Part shown: one piece after another, positions 54,597 to 63,727 of the stretch
How the letters are laid out: the number at the start of each line of letters is the position of its first letter
Numbering within the stretch: the stretch's first letter is position 1
Source: Mariaggregatimicrobium sp964498785
GTDB taxonomy: Bacteria; Zhuqueibacterota; Zhuqueibacteria; Thermofontimicrobiales; Thiofontviventaceae
Direction of reading: 5' to 3'
NCBI GenBank assembly: GCA_964498785.1
Contig: CAZCJL010000014.1
Span: 18,426-82,425, forward strand
DNA length: 64,000 nucleotides
The notes under the pieces: generated by a model
Told to the model about the DNA's origin: nothing
Databases searched by the model: none
Seen by the model: the letters and a program-made list of their open reading frames with translations, nothing else
Translations under genes and position numbers: made by a program

Positions 54597-55625
54597 TTAT
54601 TCCGAATTATTCTCTTTTTCTTTGTTCTTCTTCTTAAGAATTTCTTTCATCTGCTGCATTTCGATTGTGGCTTTTCTACGTCTATTCTTGATCCGCTCCA
54701 GTTTTCTTCGTTCCTGTTCCTCTTTCTGCTTCGCCAGTTTTGCGCTCTTATCAAAATATTTATAAAATGAAAAACGATACCCAAGCCCAACCCATATTCT
54801 CCATCTTGAATAATCTTTATGAAACATACTAAGCCCGGCTAATTTACTTCTCTTTGACAGCCCAACATCTGCTGCCAAATCGATTAAGGTTTTATACGGG
54901 CCAAGAAATTTTATTCCGGTTGTTATGCGGTTTGAGTTTTCGCTATACGACATCGAGTCCTGATTATTAATAAATAGCTCTCCTGTATATTCCAAATAAA
55001 TCTGATACGATCTTATTGGGACGACAAATCCTGCTCCCACTAACATCTGATCGATTTTTGAACTGAAAAACGCATCATTAATATTATGATCATAATAGCC
55101 AAGATTTACGTGGAATTTAAGAAGTGATTGGGGGATGACCTTGCTCAGATTAAAACTAAATAACATTCGACTGCCCCAGGCGCTATGTTTTGTATAAAAC
55201 ACCTCATAAGGTACATTATTTTCCTGGGCGGTCGGAATCTTAAAAAATCCGTAAACTCCAAGCTGAAAATATCTTCCGGAAAACGGGGTTTTATATTTAA
55301 TAGCAAATTGAGAGTTTCCCATTCGCCCCAAAATGTGCTTTTGATCATCCTGGTACGGAATAAAATTCAGGCTTAATTCAAAATTCTGTGTCAATCCATA
55401 CGTTGCATTTAAATTCATTGCATAGAATTTTGATAGTTGCTCGGGCCCAACTTTTTCAAAATATAATGATAAATTACTTCCAACATACATATCGGTTGGG
55501 GTGATTACATTTGCCGATAATACTCTCATTAAACCTCGTCCACCATTCATTCCGATTTGCGGAAATACCTGATGGTTAATGCCGAACAGTAATAAAAACA
55601 GGGGGAGTAATACTTTTTTATACAT
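54597..55625 (-). CDS. Predicted outer-membrane beta-barrel protein, first gene of the operon
   Basis: The 342-aa protein has a signal peptide (about 1-22) with Gln as mature first residue (QIGMNGGRG). The body alternates in a beta-barrel pattern with aromatic residues (SLYFEKVGPEQLSKFYAMNL, FKIPTAQENNVPYEVFYTK), ending around YRFSFYKYFDKS. A basic coiled tail of about 50 residues (KQKEEQERRKLERIKN) follows, unusual for a barrel. In Myxococcus the barrels GltA, GltB and GltH play the outer-membrane role. No family match beyond this is claimed. It is first in the eight-gene operon. Confidence 0.65.
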   Translation of the reverse strand: MYKKVLLPLFLLLFGINHQVFPQIGMNGGRGLMRVLSANVITPTDMYVGSNLSLYFEKVGPEQLSKFYAMNLNATYGLTQNFELSLNFIPYQDDQKHILGRMGNSQFAIKYKTPFSGRYFQLGVYGFFKIPTAQENNVPYEVFYTKHSAWGSRMLFSFNLSKVIPQSLLKFHVNLGYYDHNINDAFFSSKIDQMLVGAGFVVPIRSYQIYLEYTGELFINNQDSMSYSENSNRITTGIKFLGPYKTLIDLAADVGLSKRSKLAGLSMFHKDYSRWRIWVGLGYRFSFYKYFDKSAKLAKQKEEQERRKLERIKNRRRKATIEMQQMKEILKKKNKEKENNSE

Positions 55626-56125
55626 TGAATATCCTAACCGATTTATTCAAATAATTCATAATATGCTACGGTCAATTCCTTATTAACAGATAATAATATT
55701 TATTTACATAGTTATCTTTTTGTATTACTTATATTTATATTATTATACTTATATATCTTATTTACATTTTGCTAATTAGTGTCTTATTTAACAATTATTG
55801 TGCCAAGTTCATAAAAATGAATTATAATTTAATAGATAGCTCATTTCCATAATAATCAGTTGGTTATAAATTTGCACATTGTTTACCCATTATAATAGCT
55901 AATTCTAACGCTATACAAATTGCTTCATTTTGAGACATCACTGGATAATTTTTGCCAACCGATGTACAAGAATCGTTTAATTAACTAAAATTTCGTATGT
56001 TAGAAACTCCAATTTTCGTTTCAAAATAAGATACTAAACATATTTTTGTTGATAATTCATACAAATTTGTAACTGCTTACCCAGAGCTGCATAGGAAAGA
56101 TTTTTATGATGATGTTACTGAGGTT
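55626..56125. other. 500-base AT-rich gap without a recognised gene
   Basis: Strongly AT-rich, between the beta-barrel gene's start and the C40 peptidase gene's stop. It must hold the promoter of the eight-gene operon, but AT richness prevents a confident call. A short AGGTTTTAACCT palindrome at about 56120 is the only structure seen near the peptidase gene's stop. Confidence 0.4.
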
Positions 56126-57634
56126 TTAACCTATTATTCTCTTAGCAACCCGATATCGTATGCGATAATAGTTTTTTGATAATGAAGATATTATTACTCC
56201 TTTACTGCTGCTTGAATGCACAAAACGTCCATTGCCAATATATATTCCAACGTGTGTGATATAGTTATTAAAATATTTACTAAAAAATAGCAGGTCTCCA
56301 AATTTTAATTTATTGATTGAAACCGGCGAACCAATCTGAACTTGCCTCCGGCTGGTACGCGGCAGATAGATTCCCTGCGAAACAAAAACTGCCTGTACAA
56401 ATCCGGAACAATCTGCGCCCTGTACACTGGTTCCCCCCCAACGATAAGGAGTCGCCGGCGGTCCGAGAAAATCTTGAATCCGCTGTTTCAGCAATTCATA
56501 ATTTAACCGATTTCTATCCGTTTGTTGGTAATAGGTAACATAATGATCATCCGTCTGAGCCTGTTTAGATCCGCTCGAAATATATGAATCATCGCGCTGC
56601 TTTACAGACTCCTGATCGCGCGTAAATTTCTTCTGATCTTTTTTAAGTAATTCGACTTTTCTCTGCTCCAGTTGGTTCACATAATTTAGCTCCGCTTCAA
56701 TAAGCTTCAGTGGAGAAACGCCCTTAGTCCCCTGGGCTATTCGAACAATGATTGAAGTTGCTAATTTCTCGGGCGATAATCCACGTTTATATCCAGTTAT
56801 CATCCCCTCAAAAACAGCGCCAATCAGATCTACAGACCAGTTATCACGGAGCGCTATAAAATACAATTCTTCAGAAATTCGACGGGGGATATTATTTGAT
56901 ATTGATTTTTGCAAATAATCATAAGCAATTTTTTTAGAATCCGCCTCAATTTGTGGCTGCGATTCTATTTTCTCAATATAATCAATATTTTCATCAATAA
57001 TCGATTGAATATATTGTTTCTCATTATTTTGATCCACACTGATAAATAGGGCCAGCGCTAATTTTCGAATATTCAAATTTCTTTTTACTCCCCGAATAAT
57101 ACCGTCACTAACAGCAGCGATAGTTGGGCCGGCCCAATTATTATAAACACCGTGAACGATAATTTCTTCGATGACAACAGGATCAATATCATTTGTTATT
57201 AACTTATTCAAAGCTTTAGCCGCATATTCAAGTTGTTCCGCTGACATAAAATGCGAAAATCCAATGAGCGCCAAATCTTCGACATATTCTGGTGGTGCGT
57301 TATTCAGCTCAGCTTCATAGACTTTGAAAGCAATATCAGCAATATTATCATAAGATGCTTCTTCAAATACACCTGCGGAAACTACGCTTTTTATGCTTTT
57401 TAATATATCGATATCTATCGGGTTGCTCTCTGGCGTCGGTTTAAAACATGTGATGATTGATTCTGAAAGCAAGCCAATTTCGCTCTCACTTAATCCCTGT
57501 ATCGAAGCAACCATCTGCGTTAATTGTGTATCGAGATCATCTCCGTAACTTTTGGAATTTAGTGTTAGGAAAACATGAATTAAAAATAGTGCAACAAAAA
57601 GCAATCGAATTGAAATTGATTTTTTATTGAACAT
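56126..57634 (-). CDS. NlpC/P60 (C40) peptidase with duplicated N-terminal domain
   Basis: The 502-aa exported protein (signal segment about 8-28) ends in a C40 domain (about 390-502): YRWGGTSVQGADCSGFVQ with Cys409, THVGIYIG with His461, and FVHSSSSKG with His473. It would cut peptidoglycan stem peptides. The N-terminal 330 residues are all-helical and contain two copies of a unit with NWAGPTIAAVSDGIIRGVKR and NWSVDLIGAVFEGMITGYKR cores; I do not recognise this domain. The stop is followed downstream by the AT-rich gap. It lies five bases after the DUF58 gene, so it belongs to the MoxR operon. Confidence 0.85.
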   Translation of the reverse strand: MFNKKSISIRLLFVALFLIHVFLTLNSKSYGDDLDTQLTQMVASIQGLSESEIGLLSESIITCFKPTPESNPIDIDILKSIKSVVSAGVFEEASYDNIADIAFKVYEAELNNAPPEYVEDLALIGFSHFMSAEQLEYAAKALNKLITNDIDPVVIEEIIVHGVYNNWAGPTIAAVSDGIIRGVKRNLNIRKLALALFISVDQNNEKQYIQSIIDENIDYIEKIESQPQIEADSKKIAYDYLQKSISNNIPRRISEELYFIALRDNWSVDLIGAVFEGMITGYKRGLSPEKLATSIIVRIAQGTKGVSPLKLIEAELNYVNQLEQRKVELLKKDQKKFTRDQESVKQRDDSYISSGSKQAQTDDHYVTYYQQTDRNRLNYELLKQRIQDFLGPPATPYRWGGTSVQGADCSGFVQAVFVSQGIYLPRTSRRQVQIGSPVSINKLKFGDLLFFSKYFNNYITHVGIYIGNGRFVHSSSSKGVIISSLSKNYYRIRYRVAKRIIG

Positions 57635-57639
57635 TTGCT

Positions 57640-58542
57640 TTACCCACCAATTCGTTTTCGCTTGATCATGTATTCAATAAGCGCGCGATTAAAATCCATT
57701 TCAGTATTAATAAGTACATAATCAATCTGATTTTGGCGGCATTGCCGTTTATAATTATCAATAAAGTGTTTCACTTTTTCCTGATACTCACGCTGGATGT
57801 GCCAGGGCTGCGTTGAAATTTCTTCACCTGTCTCCAAATCCTTAAAAACCGCCTCTTTTTTATAAGCAAAATTTATTTCCAATGGGTCTAAAATATGAAA
57901 AACAATCACTTCATGCTTTTTATGCCGAAAGTGTTTTAAGGCAAGCATCAATTTTTCAGGATCATCATAAAGATCTGATAAAACAATAACTAATCCGCGA
58001 CGATTAATTCGCTCTGCCATTTCGTGAAATGTGTTTGAGACGTCTGTGACTTCGGCGCTTTCAAGTTTTTCAAATTCTTTTAAAATTAAATGAAGATAAG
58101 ATTTTATAGAACGTGGAGGTAAATATTTTCTGATTTTATGATCAAATGTCAACAAGCCCACTGCATCTCGCTGCTTAAGCATCAAATAGGTCAACGCTGC
58201 CGCCAGATACGATGCATACTGAAGTTTAGTAATCCCATTTGAAGAATATCCCATTGATGCAGAAGTGTCCAATAACAAATATGATTTTAAATTTGTTTCC
58301 TCTACAAATTGTTTTACATAAAATCGATCTGTTTTACCAAAAACTTTCCAATCAATGTGTTTAATTTCATCACCGGGCATATATTGTCGATGTTCTGCAA
58401 ATTCCACGCTAAATCCGTGATACGGACTTTTATGAAGACCGGCGATAAATCCTTCCACAACCATTCGGGCGCGCATTTCCATGGATTTCAATTTGGAAAC
58501 GATTTCTGGTTTCAGGTATTTGCGGTAATCTTCTTTTTGCAT
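57640..58542 (-). CDS. DUF58 domain protein
   Basis: The 300-aa protein has the DUF58 signature YMPGDEIKHIDWKVFGKTDR and a von Willebrand A-like fold with LLLDTSASMGY (MIDAS Asp-x-Ser-x-Ser). Length is normal. It overlaps the MoxR stop by one base (TAATG) and pairs with MoxR as in BatA-type operons (MoxR chaperones DUF58 and related proteins in the envelope). The target is unknown. Confidence 0.92.
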   Translation of the reverse strand: MQKEDYRKYLKPEIVSKLKSMEMRARMVVEGFIAGLHKSPYHGFSVEFAEHRQYMPGDEIKHIDWKVFGKTDRFYVKQFVEETNLKSYLLLDTSASMGYSSNGITKLQYASYLAAALTYLMLKQRDAVGLLTFDHKIRKYLPPRSIKSYLHLILKEFEKLESAEVTDVSNTFHEMAERINRRGLVIVLSDLYDDPEKLMLALKHFRHKKHEVIVFHILDPLEINFAYKKEAVFKDLETGEEISTQPWHIQREYQEKVKHFIDNYKRQCRQNQIDYVLINTEMDFNRALIEYMIKRKRIGG

Positions 58543-59543
58543 TATTTTGAATTTTCAATCAGTTTTTCAATAATATCCACAGTTGTAACGCCATCAGCCT
58601 CGGCGTTAAAATTGGTTACGAGTCTATGGCGCAGTACTGGTTTTGCAATCGCTTTGATATCAGCAAGGTCTGGCGTGGGGCGCCCTTGCAAAATGCACCG
58701 GGTTTTGGCTCCTAATATCAGGAATTGTGATGCACGTGGCCCAGCGCCCCAACTGATCCAATCTTGTATATAGTTCGGAGCACCGTCATAATTGGGGCGT
58801 GTTTTACGAACAAGATTTACAGCATAATTGATAACATTATCGGATACCGGTACACGTCTTACCAAACTCTGCAACTCCATAATTTCTTCTTTACCCAGGA
58901 TAACATCCAATTTGGGTAGATAAGCGCTGGTAGTGGATTTAACAATTTGGGCTTCTTCTTCAGCAGATGGATAATCCACCCATAAATTGAACATAAATCG
59001 GTCAAGTTGCGCTTCAGGTAATGGATAAGTTCCTTCCTGTTCAATTGGATTCTGCGTTGCTAAAACAAAAAAAGGTTCTTCCAGTTGATAGGTCTCTCCG
59101 GCTGCTGTTACTTCGTGTTCCTGCATTGCCTGTAACAATGCTGCCTGAGTTTTGGGGGGAGTTCGATTGATTTCATCTGCCAGAATTATATTTGCAAAAA
59201 CTGGCCCTTTTACAAATTTAAATGATTTTCTGCCTGTGGTCATGTCATCTTCAATAACCTCGGTACCGGTAATATCAGAAGGCATTAAATCTGGTGTAAA
59301 TTGAATTCGATTAAATTTTAAATTGAGCACATTTGCTACCGTACTAATCAACAGAGTCTTCGCTAAACCAGGGACGCCAATCAATATACAGTGACCCCGC
59401 GAGAGCAATCCGATAAGCAGTTCATCAATTACTTTCTTTTGACCGACAATGACCTTTCCGATTTCATTAATAATTGTATCATGTGCTGTTTTTAACTGTT
59501 CTACAATCTCAAGGTCATTTATTTGCGTCCCATCTTTCGTCAT
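58542..59543 (-). CDS. MoxR family AAA+ ATPase
   Basis: I start at ATG 59543 (333 aa), after GGAGG; an in-frame start six codons upstream is less likely. The Walker A motif is GVPGLAKTLL and Walker B/sensor region ILADEINRTPPKTQAALLQA. C-terminal lid residues include WGAGPRASQFLILGAK, typical of MoxR/RavA-type ATPases. It is the first gene of the moxR-DUF58-C40 operon, which probably remodels an envelope or peptidoglycan process. Confidence 0.93.
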   Translation of the reverse strand: MTKDGTQINDLEIVEQLKTAHDTIINEIGKVIVGQKKVIDELLIGLLSRGHCILIGVPGLAKTLLISTVANVLNLKFNRIQFTPDLMPSDITGTEVIEDDMTTGRKSFKFVKGPVFANIILADEINRTPPKTQAALLQAMQEHEVTAAGETYQLEEPFFVLATQNPIEQEGTYPLPEAQLDRFMFNLWVDYPSAEEEAQIVKSTTSAYLPKLDVILGKEEIMELQSLVRRVPVSDNVINYAVNLVRKTRPNYDGAPNYIQDWISWGAGPRASQFLILGAKTRCILQGRPTPDLADIKAIAKPVLRHRLVTNFNAEADGVTTVDIIEKLIENSK

Positions 59544-59625
59544 AAAACCTCCGTTGTGCAATCAATATTTACAGGATTTAATTTAATTATATGAATCATA
59601 CTCAGCATTGTTTCCTGAATATTTA

Positions 59626-59654
59626 AATATAGAAAATTTTTCAGTAAAATTCAA
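59626..59654 (-). promoter_or_regulatory. Probable promoter for the moxR operon
   Basis: Minus strand TTGAAT (59654-59649), 17-base spacer, TATATT (59631-59626), about 80 bases before moxR, in the gap to rlmN. Confidence 0.5.
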
Positions 59655-59729
59655 TATTTTACTTGCATAAAAATATTAAATTTGTAAATTTTTCTTACGT
59701 AAAAGTAATTTCTAAACAGGAACTTTAAA

Positions 59730-60779
59730 ATGAAAAAACAACATTTAATCGGTTTGACTCCTGGTGAACTGGAGCAAATAGTAATGAATACAGGTGAACC
59801 GCGGTTCCGCGCAGATCAGCTATTGACCTGGATCTATAAAAAAAGAAGCATCAATTTTGATGAGATGACAAATATCGCGAAAGCTTTTCAACTTACATTA
59901 AATAAAAACTTTACCATAGGGATTGTATCGCCAGTGAAAGTTGTTTCAAGTCAGGATAAATCCACTCATAAATTTCTATTTCGCATGGAAGACGGGTTAT
60001 GCATTGAGAGCGTTTTTATGATCGAAAATAAACGAAGGACTGTGTGCTTATCTTCCCAGGTTGGATGCGCTCTGAATTGTAATTTCTGTGCTACCGGGAA
60101 AATGGGATTTAAAAGGGATTTATATGCAGGCGAAATTATCGACCAATTAATTTTCATGAGTCGATATTTAAACAAAGGCGTGACAAACGTTGTCATTATG
60201 GGAATGGGTGAACCTTTTTTGAATTATGACAATGTTTTAAAGGCCTGCGATATCATCTCCAATGACAGATGCATTGCCATCGGAAAACGCAAAATAACAA
60301 TCTCCACCAGCGGTATTATCCCGGCGATCAAACGGTTTGCAGATGATGGACATAAATACAAATTAGCAATTTCGCTCAATTCGGCAAACAATAATGTCCG
60401 GAGTCAACTCATGCCGGTTAATAAAAAATATCCAGTCAGAGAATTAATGAACGCTGCCAGGTATTATTTTAACAAGACGAAAAGAAAAGTAACATTCGAA
60501 TATGTGCTAATTCACGGATTAAACGACAGCCATGAGGATGCTGAGGCATTGCGGCATTTGATTCATGATTTACCCTGTAAAATAAACATCATTCCTCATA
60601 ACAAAACAGACGATAAACATCATCGTTCCGAAGAAAATGTTATTAATGACTTTATAAAACCATTTTTAAGTATGAATGTGGCTATTTCTGTGAGGCGAAG
60701 CAAGGGTGTTGAAATTGATGCAGCGTGTGGTCAGCTTTACTATAATGTTTTACATAATAAGTCCCGATTACCTGAATAA
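59730..60779 (+). CDS. rlmN: 23S rRNA (adenine2503-C2)-methyltransferase RlmN
   Basis: The 349-aa protein is a radical-SAM methyltransferase with the CxxxCxxC cluster at Cys113, Cys117 and Cys120 (CALNCNFCATGKMGF), the accessory catalytic Cys333 in DAACGQLYYN, and GMGEPFLNYDNV. It methylates C2 of A2503 in 23S rRNA (and A37 of some tRNAs). Its 3' end overlaps the convergent small gene by 12 bases. ATG with AGGAAC upstream. Confidence 0.95.
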   Translation: MKKQHLIGLTPGELEQIVMNTGEPRFRADQLLTWIYKKRSINFDEMTNIAKAFQLTLNKNFTIGIVSPVKVVSSQDKSTHKFLFRMEDGLCIESVFMIENKRRTVCLSSQVGCALNCNFCATGKMGFKRDLYAGEIIDQLIFMSRYLNKGVTNVVIMGMGEPFLNYDNVLKACDIISNDRCIAIGKRKITISTSGIIPAIKRFADDGHKYKLAISLNSANNNVRSQLMPVNKKYPVRELMNAARYYFNKTKRKVTFEYVLIHGLNDSHEDAEALRHLIHDLPCKINIIPHNKTDDKHHRSEENVINDFIKPFLSMNVAISVRRSKGVEIDAACGQLYYNVLHNKSRLPE

Positions 60780-61181
60780 TGCTTTAATACTACCCCAGGT
60801 ATGTTGCACACCGGAAACAGATGGAGTAACAACAATTACTTCATCAAACATTGATTCGGAAGCGTCTTTGTTAATTATTTTTATACGATAGTAAAATGTG
60901 TTTGAGGTGGCTTTAAAAACGGATTTGTCTTCAAATGTATATTCTTTTTTTTCTGATGAATTTCCATGGGCGTCAACATTTCCGATTTTTTGAAAATTTG
61001 TTTTATCTAAACTTCTCTGGATTTCAAATTCTTTACAATTCGATTCACTTATTGTTGACCATTTTAAAACAACCTTATTTTTACCAGGTTCACCTTTAAA
61101 ATCAACAATCACCGCGCCGGCAATTAATAAGGAATACGAAAGAATCAAAATTAGAAAAGTATATATTGTTTTATTCATCAA
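60768..61181 (-). CDS. Small exported fibronectin-like protein
   Basis: The 137-aa protein has a signal peptide (about 1-22, IYTFLILILSYSLLIAG). The mature part is a beta-sandwich of the type usually found just before T9SS sorting domains: VVLKWSTISESNCKEFEIQR, FQKIGNVDAHG, YTFEDKSVF, FYYRIKIINKDAS. Unlike those proteins it stops soon after, with the tail VQHTWGSIKALFR, and no NYPNPFNP domain. It may be a short independent exported protein. A promoter candidate (TTGACT 61242-61237, 18 bases, TTTTAT) lies before it. The function is unknown. Confidence 0.7.
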   Translation of the reverse strand: MMNKTIYTFLILILSYSLLIAGAVIVDFKGEPGKNKVVLKWSTISESNCKEFEIQRSLDKTNFQKIGNVDAHGNSSEKKEYTFEDKSVFKATSNTFYYRIKIINKDASESMFDEVIVVTPSVSGVQHTWGSIKALFR

Positions 61182-61290
61182 GTTCTCCGTTTTATGTCTC
61201 GGTCTATCATTAATAAAATAATCATTTATTTGAAAAAGTCAAGATTTTTTTAAACAATTGTTAACTTATCACAATTCAGGAATAAATAAA

Positions 61291-62271
61291 ATGATTTCAC
61301 TCGTTACCGGAGGTAATGGTTTCATTGGGAGTCATCTTGTTGAAAAACTATTAGCTGAAAGCCATAATGTCAAATGTCTGGTTCGAACAACAAGTAATCT
61401 GGAATGGATAGCACATCTTCCAGTAAAGTTAGTGTACGGTGATATAACGCACTATAATTCTCTTTGTTCCATCGTTCAAGAAAGTGATTATATTTTTCAT
61501 CTCGGAGGAATAGTCCGGGCTCGAACTGAAAATGATTTTTATCGAATAAATGTTCAGGGAACGCACAACCTCATTAATGCCTGCCTGAACTCAACCGCAA
61601 AAGTTAAAAAATTTATTTTTGTATCAAGTCAGGCTGCCGCCGGGCCAAGCCCGAAGAAACGAAAACTCAAAGAATCGGCTGCTCCGAAACCCGTATCGTT
61701 ATATGGTCGAAGCAAATTACAGGCCGAACAGATTACTTGGAATTTACAAGATGAAATTCCGATTGCAATAATCCGCCCACCTTCTGTATATGGCCCCAGA
61801 GACAACGACATTCTGGAAATGTTTCGGTTTGTCAAACGCGGTATTAAGCCACAATTGGGTTTTAAAAAAAAATATCTAAGTTTAATTCACGTCTGTGATC
61901 TGGTCGAGGGAATTTTTAGAGCCAGCCAGTCAATTGTATCAGACGGAGAAATCTATCATTTAGCAAATAATGAGATGATTACGATACCCGATTTTCTTTC
62001 AGAAATCGAAAACGCAATGCACAAAAAAGCACTACCCGTGAAAATACCAGTATTTGTTATTGACATTTATGCGCAGTTAAGTGAATTATTTGCACGCTTC
62101 AATAATAGAATTGCACTGGTGAATAAAGATAAAGCTCTGGAAATGAAACAGGATTATTGGTTATTAGATAATGAGAAAGCGAAACATGACCTCAATTTTG
62201 AACCGCGAATTTCGTTGAGCGAGGGGATCCGCACGACGCTGGAATGGTACAAAACTCATGGTTGGATATAA
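61291..62271 (+). CDS. NAD-dependent epimerase/dehydratase (extended SDR)
   Basis: I start at ATG 61291 (326 aa), just before the Rossmann motif LVTGGNGFIGSHL. YGRSKLQAEQ supplies the catalytic Tyr-x3-Lys, with FVSSQAAAG upstream as the Ser. IIRPPSVYGPRDNDIL is typical of sugar or terpene epimerase/dehydratases. Substrate specificity (nucleotide sugar or lipid/hydroxysteroid-like) cannot be told. The stop abuts the convergent ccmB gene. Confidence 0.88.
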   Translation: MISLVTGGNGFIGSHLVEKLLAESHNVKCLVRTTSNLEWIAHLPVKLVYGDITHYNSLCSIVQESDYIFHLGGIVRARTENDFYRINVQGTHNLINACLNSTAKVKKFIFVSSQAAAGPSPKKRKLKESAAPKPVSLYGRSKLQAEQITWNLQDEIPIAIIRPPSVYGPRDNDILEMFRFVKRGIKPQLGFKKKYLSLIHVCDLVEGIFRASQSIVSDGEIYHLANNEMITIPDFLSEIENAMHKKALPVKIPVFVIDIYAQLSELFARFNNRIALVNKDKALEMKQDYWLLDNEKAKHDLNFEPRISLSEGIRTTLEWYKTHGWI

Positions 62272-62273
62272 TT

Positions 62274-62966
62274 TTATTCTTCCCATATAATTGGAAAAAG
62301 AAACAGCGATAGCGTAATCATGATGATGAGATAAGCGATGGAAATTTTCACCTCGGGCCAACCGGGAATGTCTGAAAGAATAGCTGCTTTTTCACAGCCT
62401 TTTATTGCCGTAATCATTAATGGGAAAAGCAGTGGAAAGGAAACGGCCGAGAACAACGCGCCCCGAACACTGGCACGGGCGATCATAGCCGCGACAATTG
62501 TCGTCCCGGCGCCTAAACCAAGCGATGCAAAAAACACAACCGAGAAGAAATAAAGCGGGCTTTCGATACGATATCCCATCAAAATTATGAATGCAGGAAC
62601 CAGAATCAAGCTGAGAATTCCAAGCAATGTAAGATTGAAAAATAGTTTTCCCAGAAAAATTGATTGCGGACGAGCTGATAATTTTAATATATCAATGGTA
62701 TGCGCTTCCTCTTCTTTAACAAATATTCTCGCCAGCCCAGACAGCGCGGAAAAGATGAGTATAATCCACAATAGTGCAGCATAGATAAATGGTTTATCGC
62801 TTTCTGCAATACGGAACGATCCAAGAGAAAAACTGACCGCGATCAGTGTTGTAAATGCGAACATTAAAATAGCGTTCATCGCGTACCGTGTCCGTAATTC
62901 ACTTCGCAGGTCTCGAAACCAAATTGCTCTGGCTTCATTCAGATAAGTTAATAATCCTGTCTGCAT
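62274..62966 (-). CDS. ccmB: Heme exporter permease CcmB
   Basis: The 230-aa protein has six hydrophobic helices and the CcmB pattern: RDLRSELRTRYAMNAILMFA at the N-terminus, FVKEEEAHTIDILKLS, FPLLFPLMI near the C-terminal helices. It is the membrane part of the ABC transporter used in cytochrome c maturation. It overlaps ccmA by 32 bases. Other ccm genes are not in the window. Confidence 0.88.
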   Translation of the reverse strand: MQTGLLTYLNEARAIWFRDLRSELRTRYAMNAILMFAFTTLIAVSFSLGSFRIAESDKPFIYAALLWIILIFSALSGLARIFVKEEEAHTIDILKLSARPQSIFLGKLFFNLTLLGILSLILVPAFIILMGYRIESPLYFFSVVFFASLGLGAGTTIVAAMIARASVRGALFSAVSFPLLFPLMITAIKGCEKAAILSDIPGWPEVKISIAYLIIMITLSLFLFPIIWEE

Positions 62967-63576
62967 AATCTATTTCTCTTTGTTCGTTCGAGGCAATAAT
63001 CGTTATGGCCTGTTTTTTTTGTTCGTGAATGATTTTATCAACAGCATCGATTCCTTTTGTATCCAAATTGTTAAAAGGCTCATCTAATAATAAAAGCGGT
63101 GGATTGTGTAAAATCGCCTGTACAATTTTAAGCCGCTGCCTCATACCGGATGAATAAATACCATAATTTGCATTTTCCCATCCCTTTAATCCGATTTTTT
63201 TTAGCAGGTTAAAATATCGATCAAGAGATATATTTACGCCACGAACTTGTGCCAGAAATCTCAAATTCTCGAGGGCACTCAATTCATCATACAGCGCTAA
63301 CGCTGGCGCCACCATTCCGATAAAGTTTCGTCGGTCATCGGCAATAATTTTCTTTCCCTTTCGATAGTATTCAATTTTTCCGCGTGTCGGCCGAATTAGT
63401 CCAGCGATTATTCGAAGTAATGTGCTTTTCCCTGAACCATTCCAGCCGGTAACCGCTACAATCACTCCGGCGTTGACTTCAAAAGAAATTTTTTTAAATA
63501 GAACTGTTCTGCCAAATCGTTTGGCGATATTTGTTACTTTAAGATGAGAATGATTTTCAGAAGTCATACTGTCCAT
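62935..63576 (-). CDS. ccmA: Heme exporter ATPase CcmA
   Basis: The 213-aa ABC ATPase has Walker A GWNGSGKSTLL, the signature YSSGMRQRLKIVQA, and Walker B LLLLDEPFNNLD. The length (213) and its overlap with ccmB fit CcmA rather than a general ABC protein. With CcmB it drives a step of cytochrome c maturation. Confidence 0.87.
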   Translation of the reverse strand: MDSMTSENHSHLKVTNIAKRFGRTVLFKKISFEVNAGVIVAVTGWNGSGKSTLLRIIAGLIRPTRGKIEYYRKGKKIIADDRRNFIGMVAPALALYDELSALENLRFLAQVRGVNISLDRYFNLLKKIGLKGWENANYGIYSSGMRQRLKIVQAILHNPPLLLLDEPFNNLDTKGIDAVDKIIHEQKKQAITIIASNEQREIDYADRIINLSE

Positions 63577-63632
63577 TGAAAATATTTCTATAAATTTAAT
63601 GCAAAACCTGTCATTATCTTTTGAAAGTTAAT

Positions 63633-63661
63633 AATTTACATATTAATTACTATAATGTCAA
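63633..63661 (-). promoter_or_regulatory. Promoter for ccmA-ccmB
   Basis: Minus strand TTGACA (63661-63656), 17-base spacer, TAAATT (63638-63633), about 55 bases before the ccmA start. A plus-strand TTGACA at 63682-63687 may serve the aspA-like gene. Confidence 0.55.
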
Positions 63662-63727
63662 GCAGTTTCATAACAAATAACTTGACAATTCGATTTAATT
63701 TTTTTTTATTAAAAAAGGAACAAAACA

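Noticed and set aside
55626..56125. RNA gene or small protein in the AT-rich gap
   Set aside because: No tRNA-like cloverleaf, no conserved structure and no frame with a ribosome site seen.
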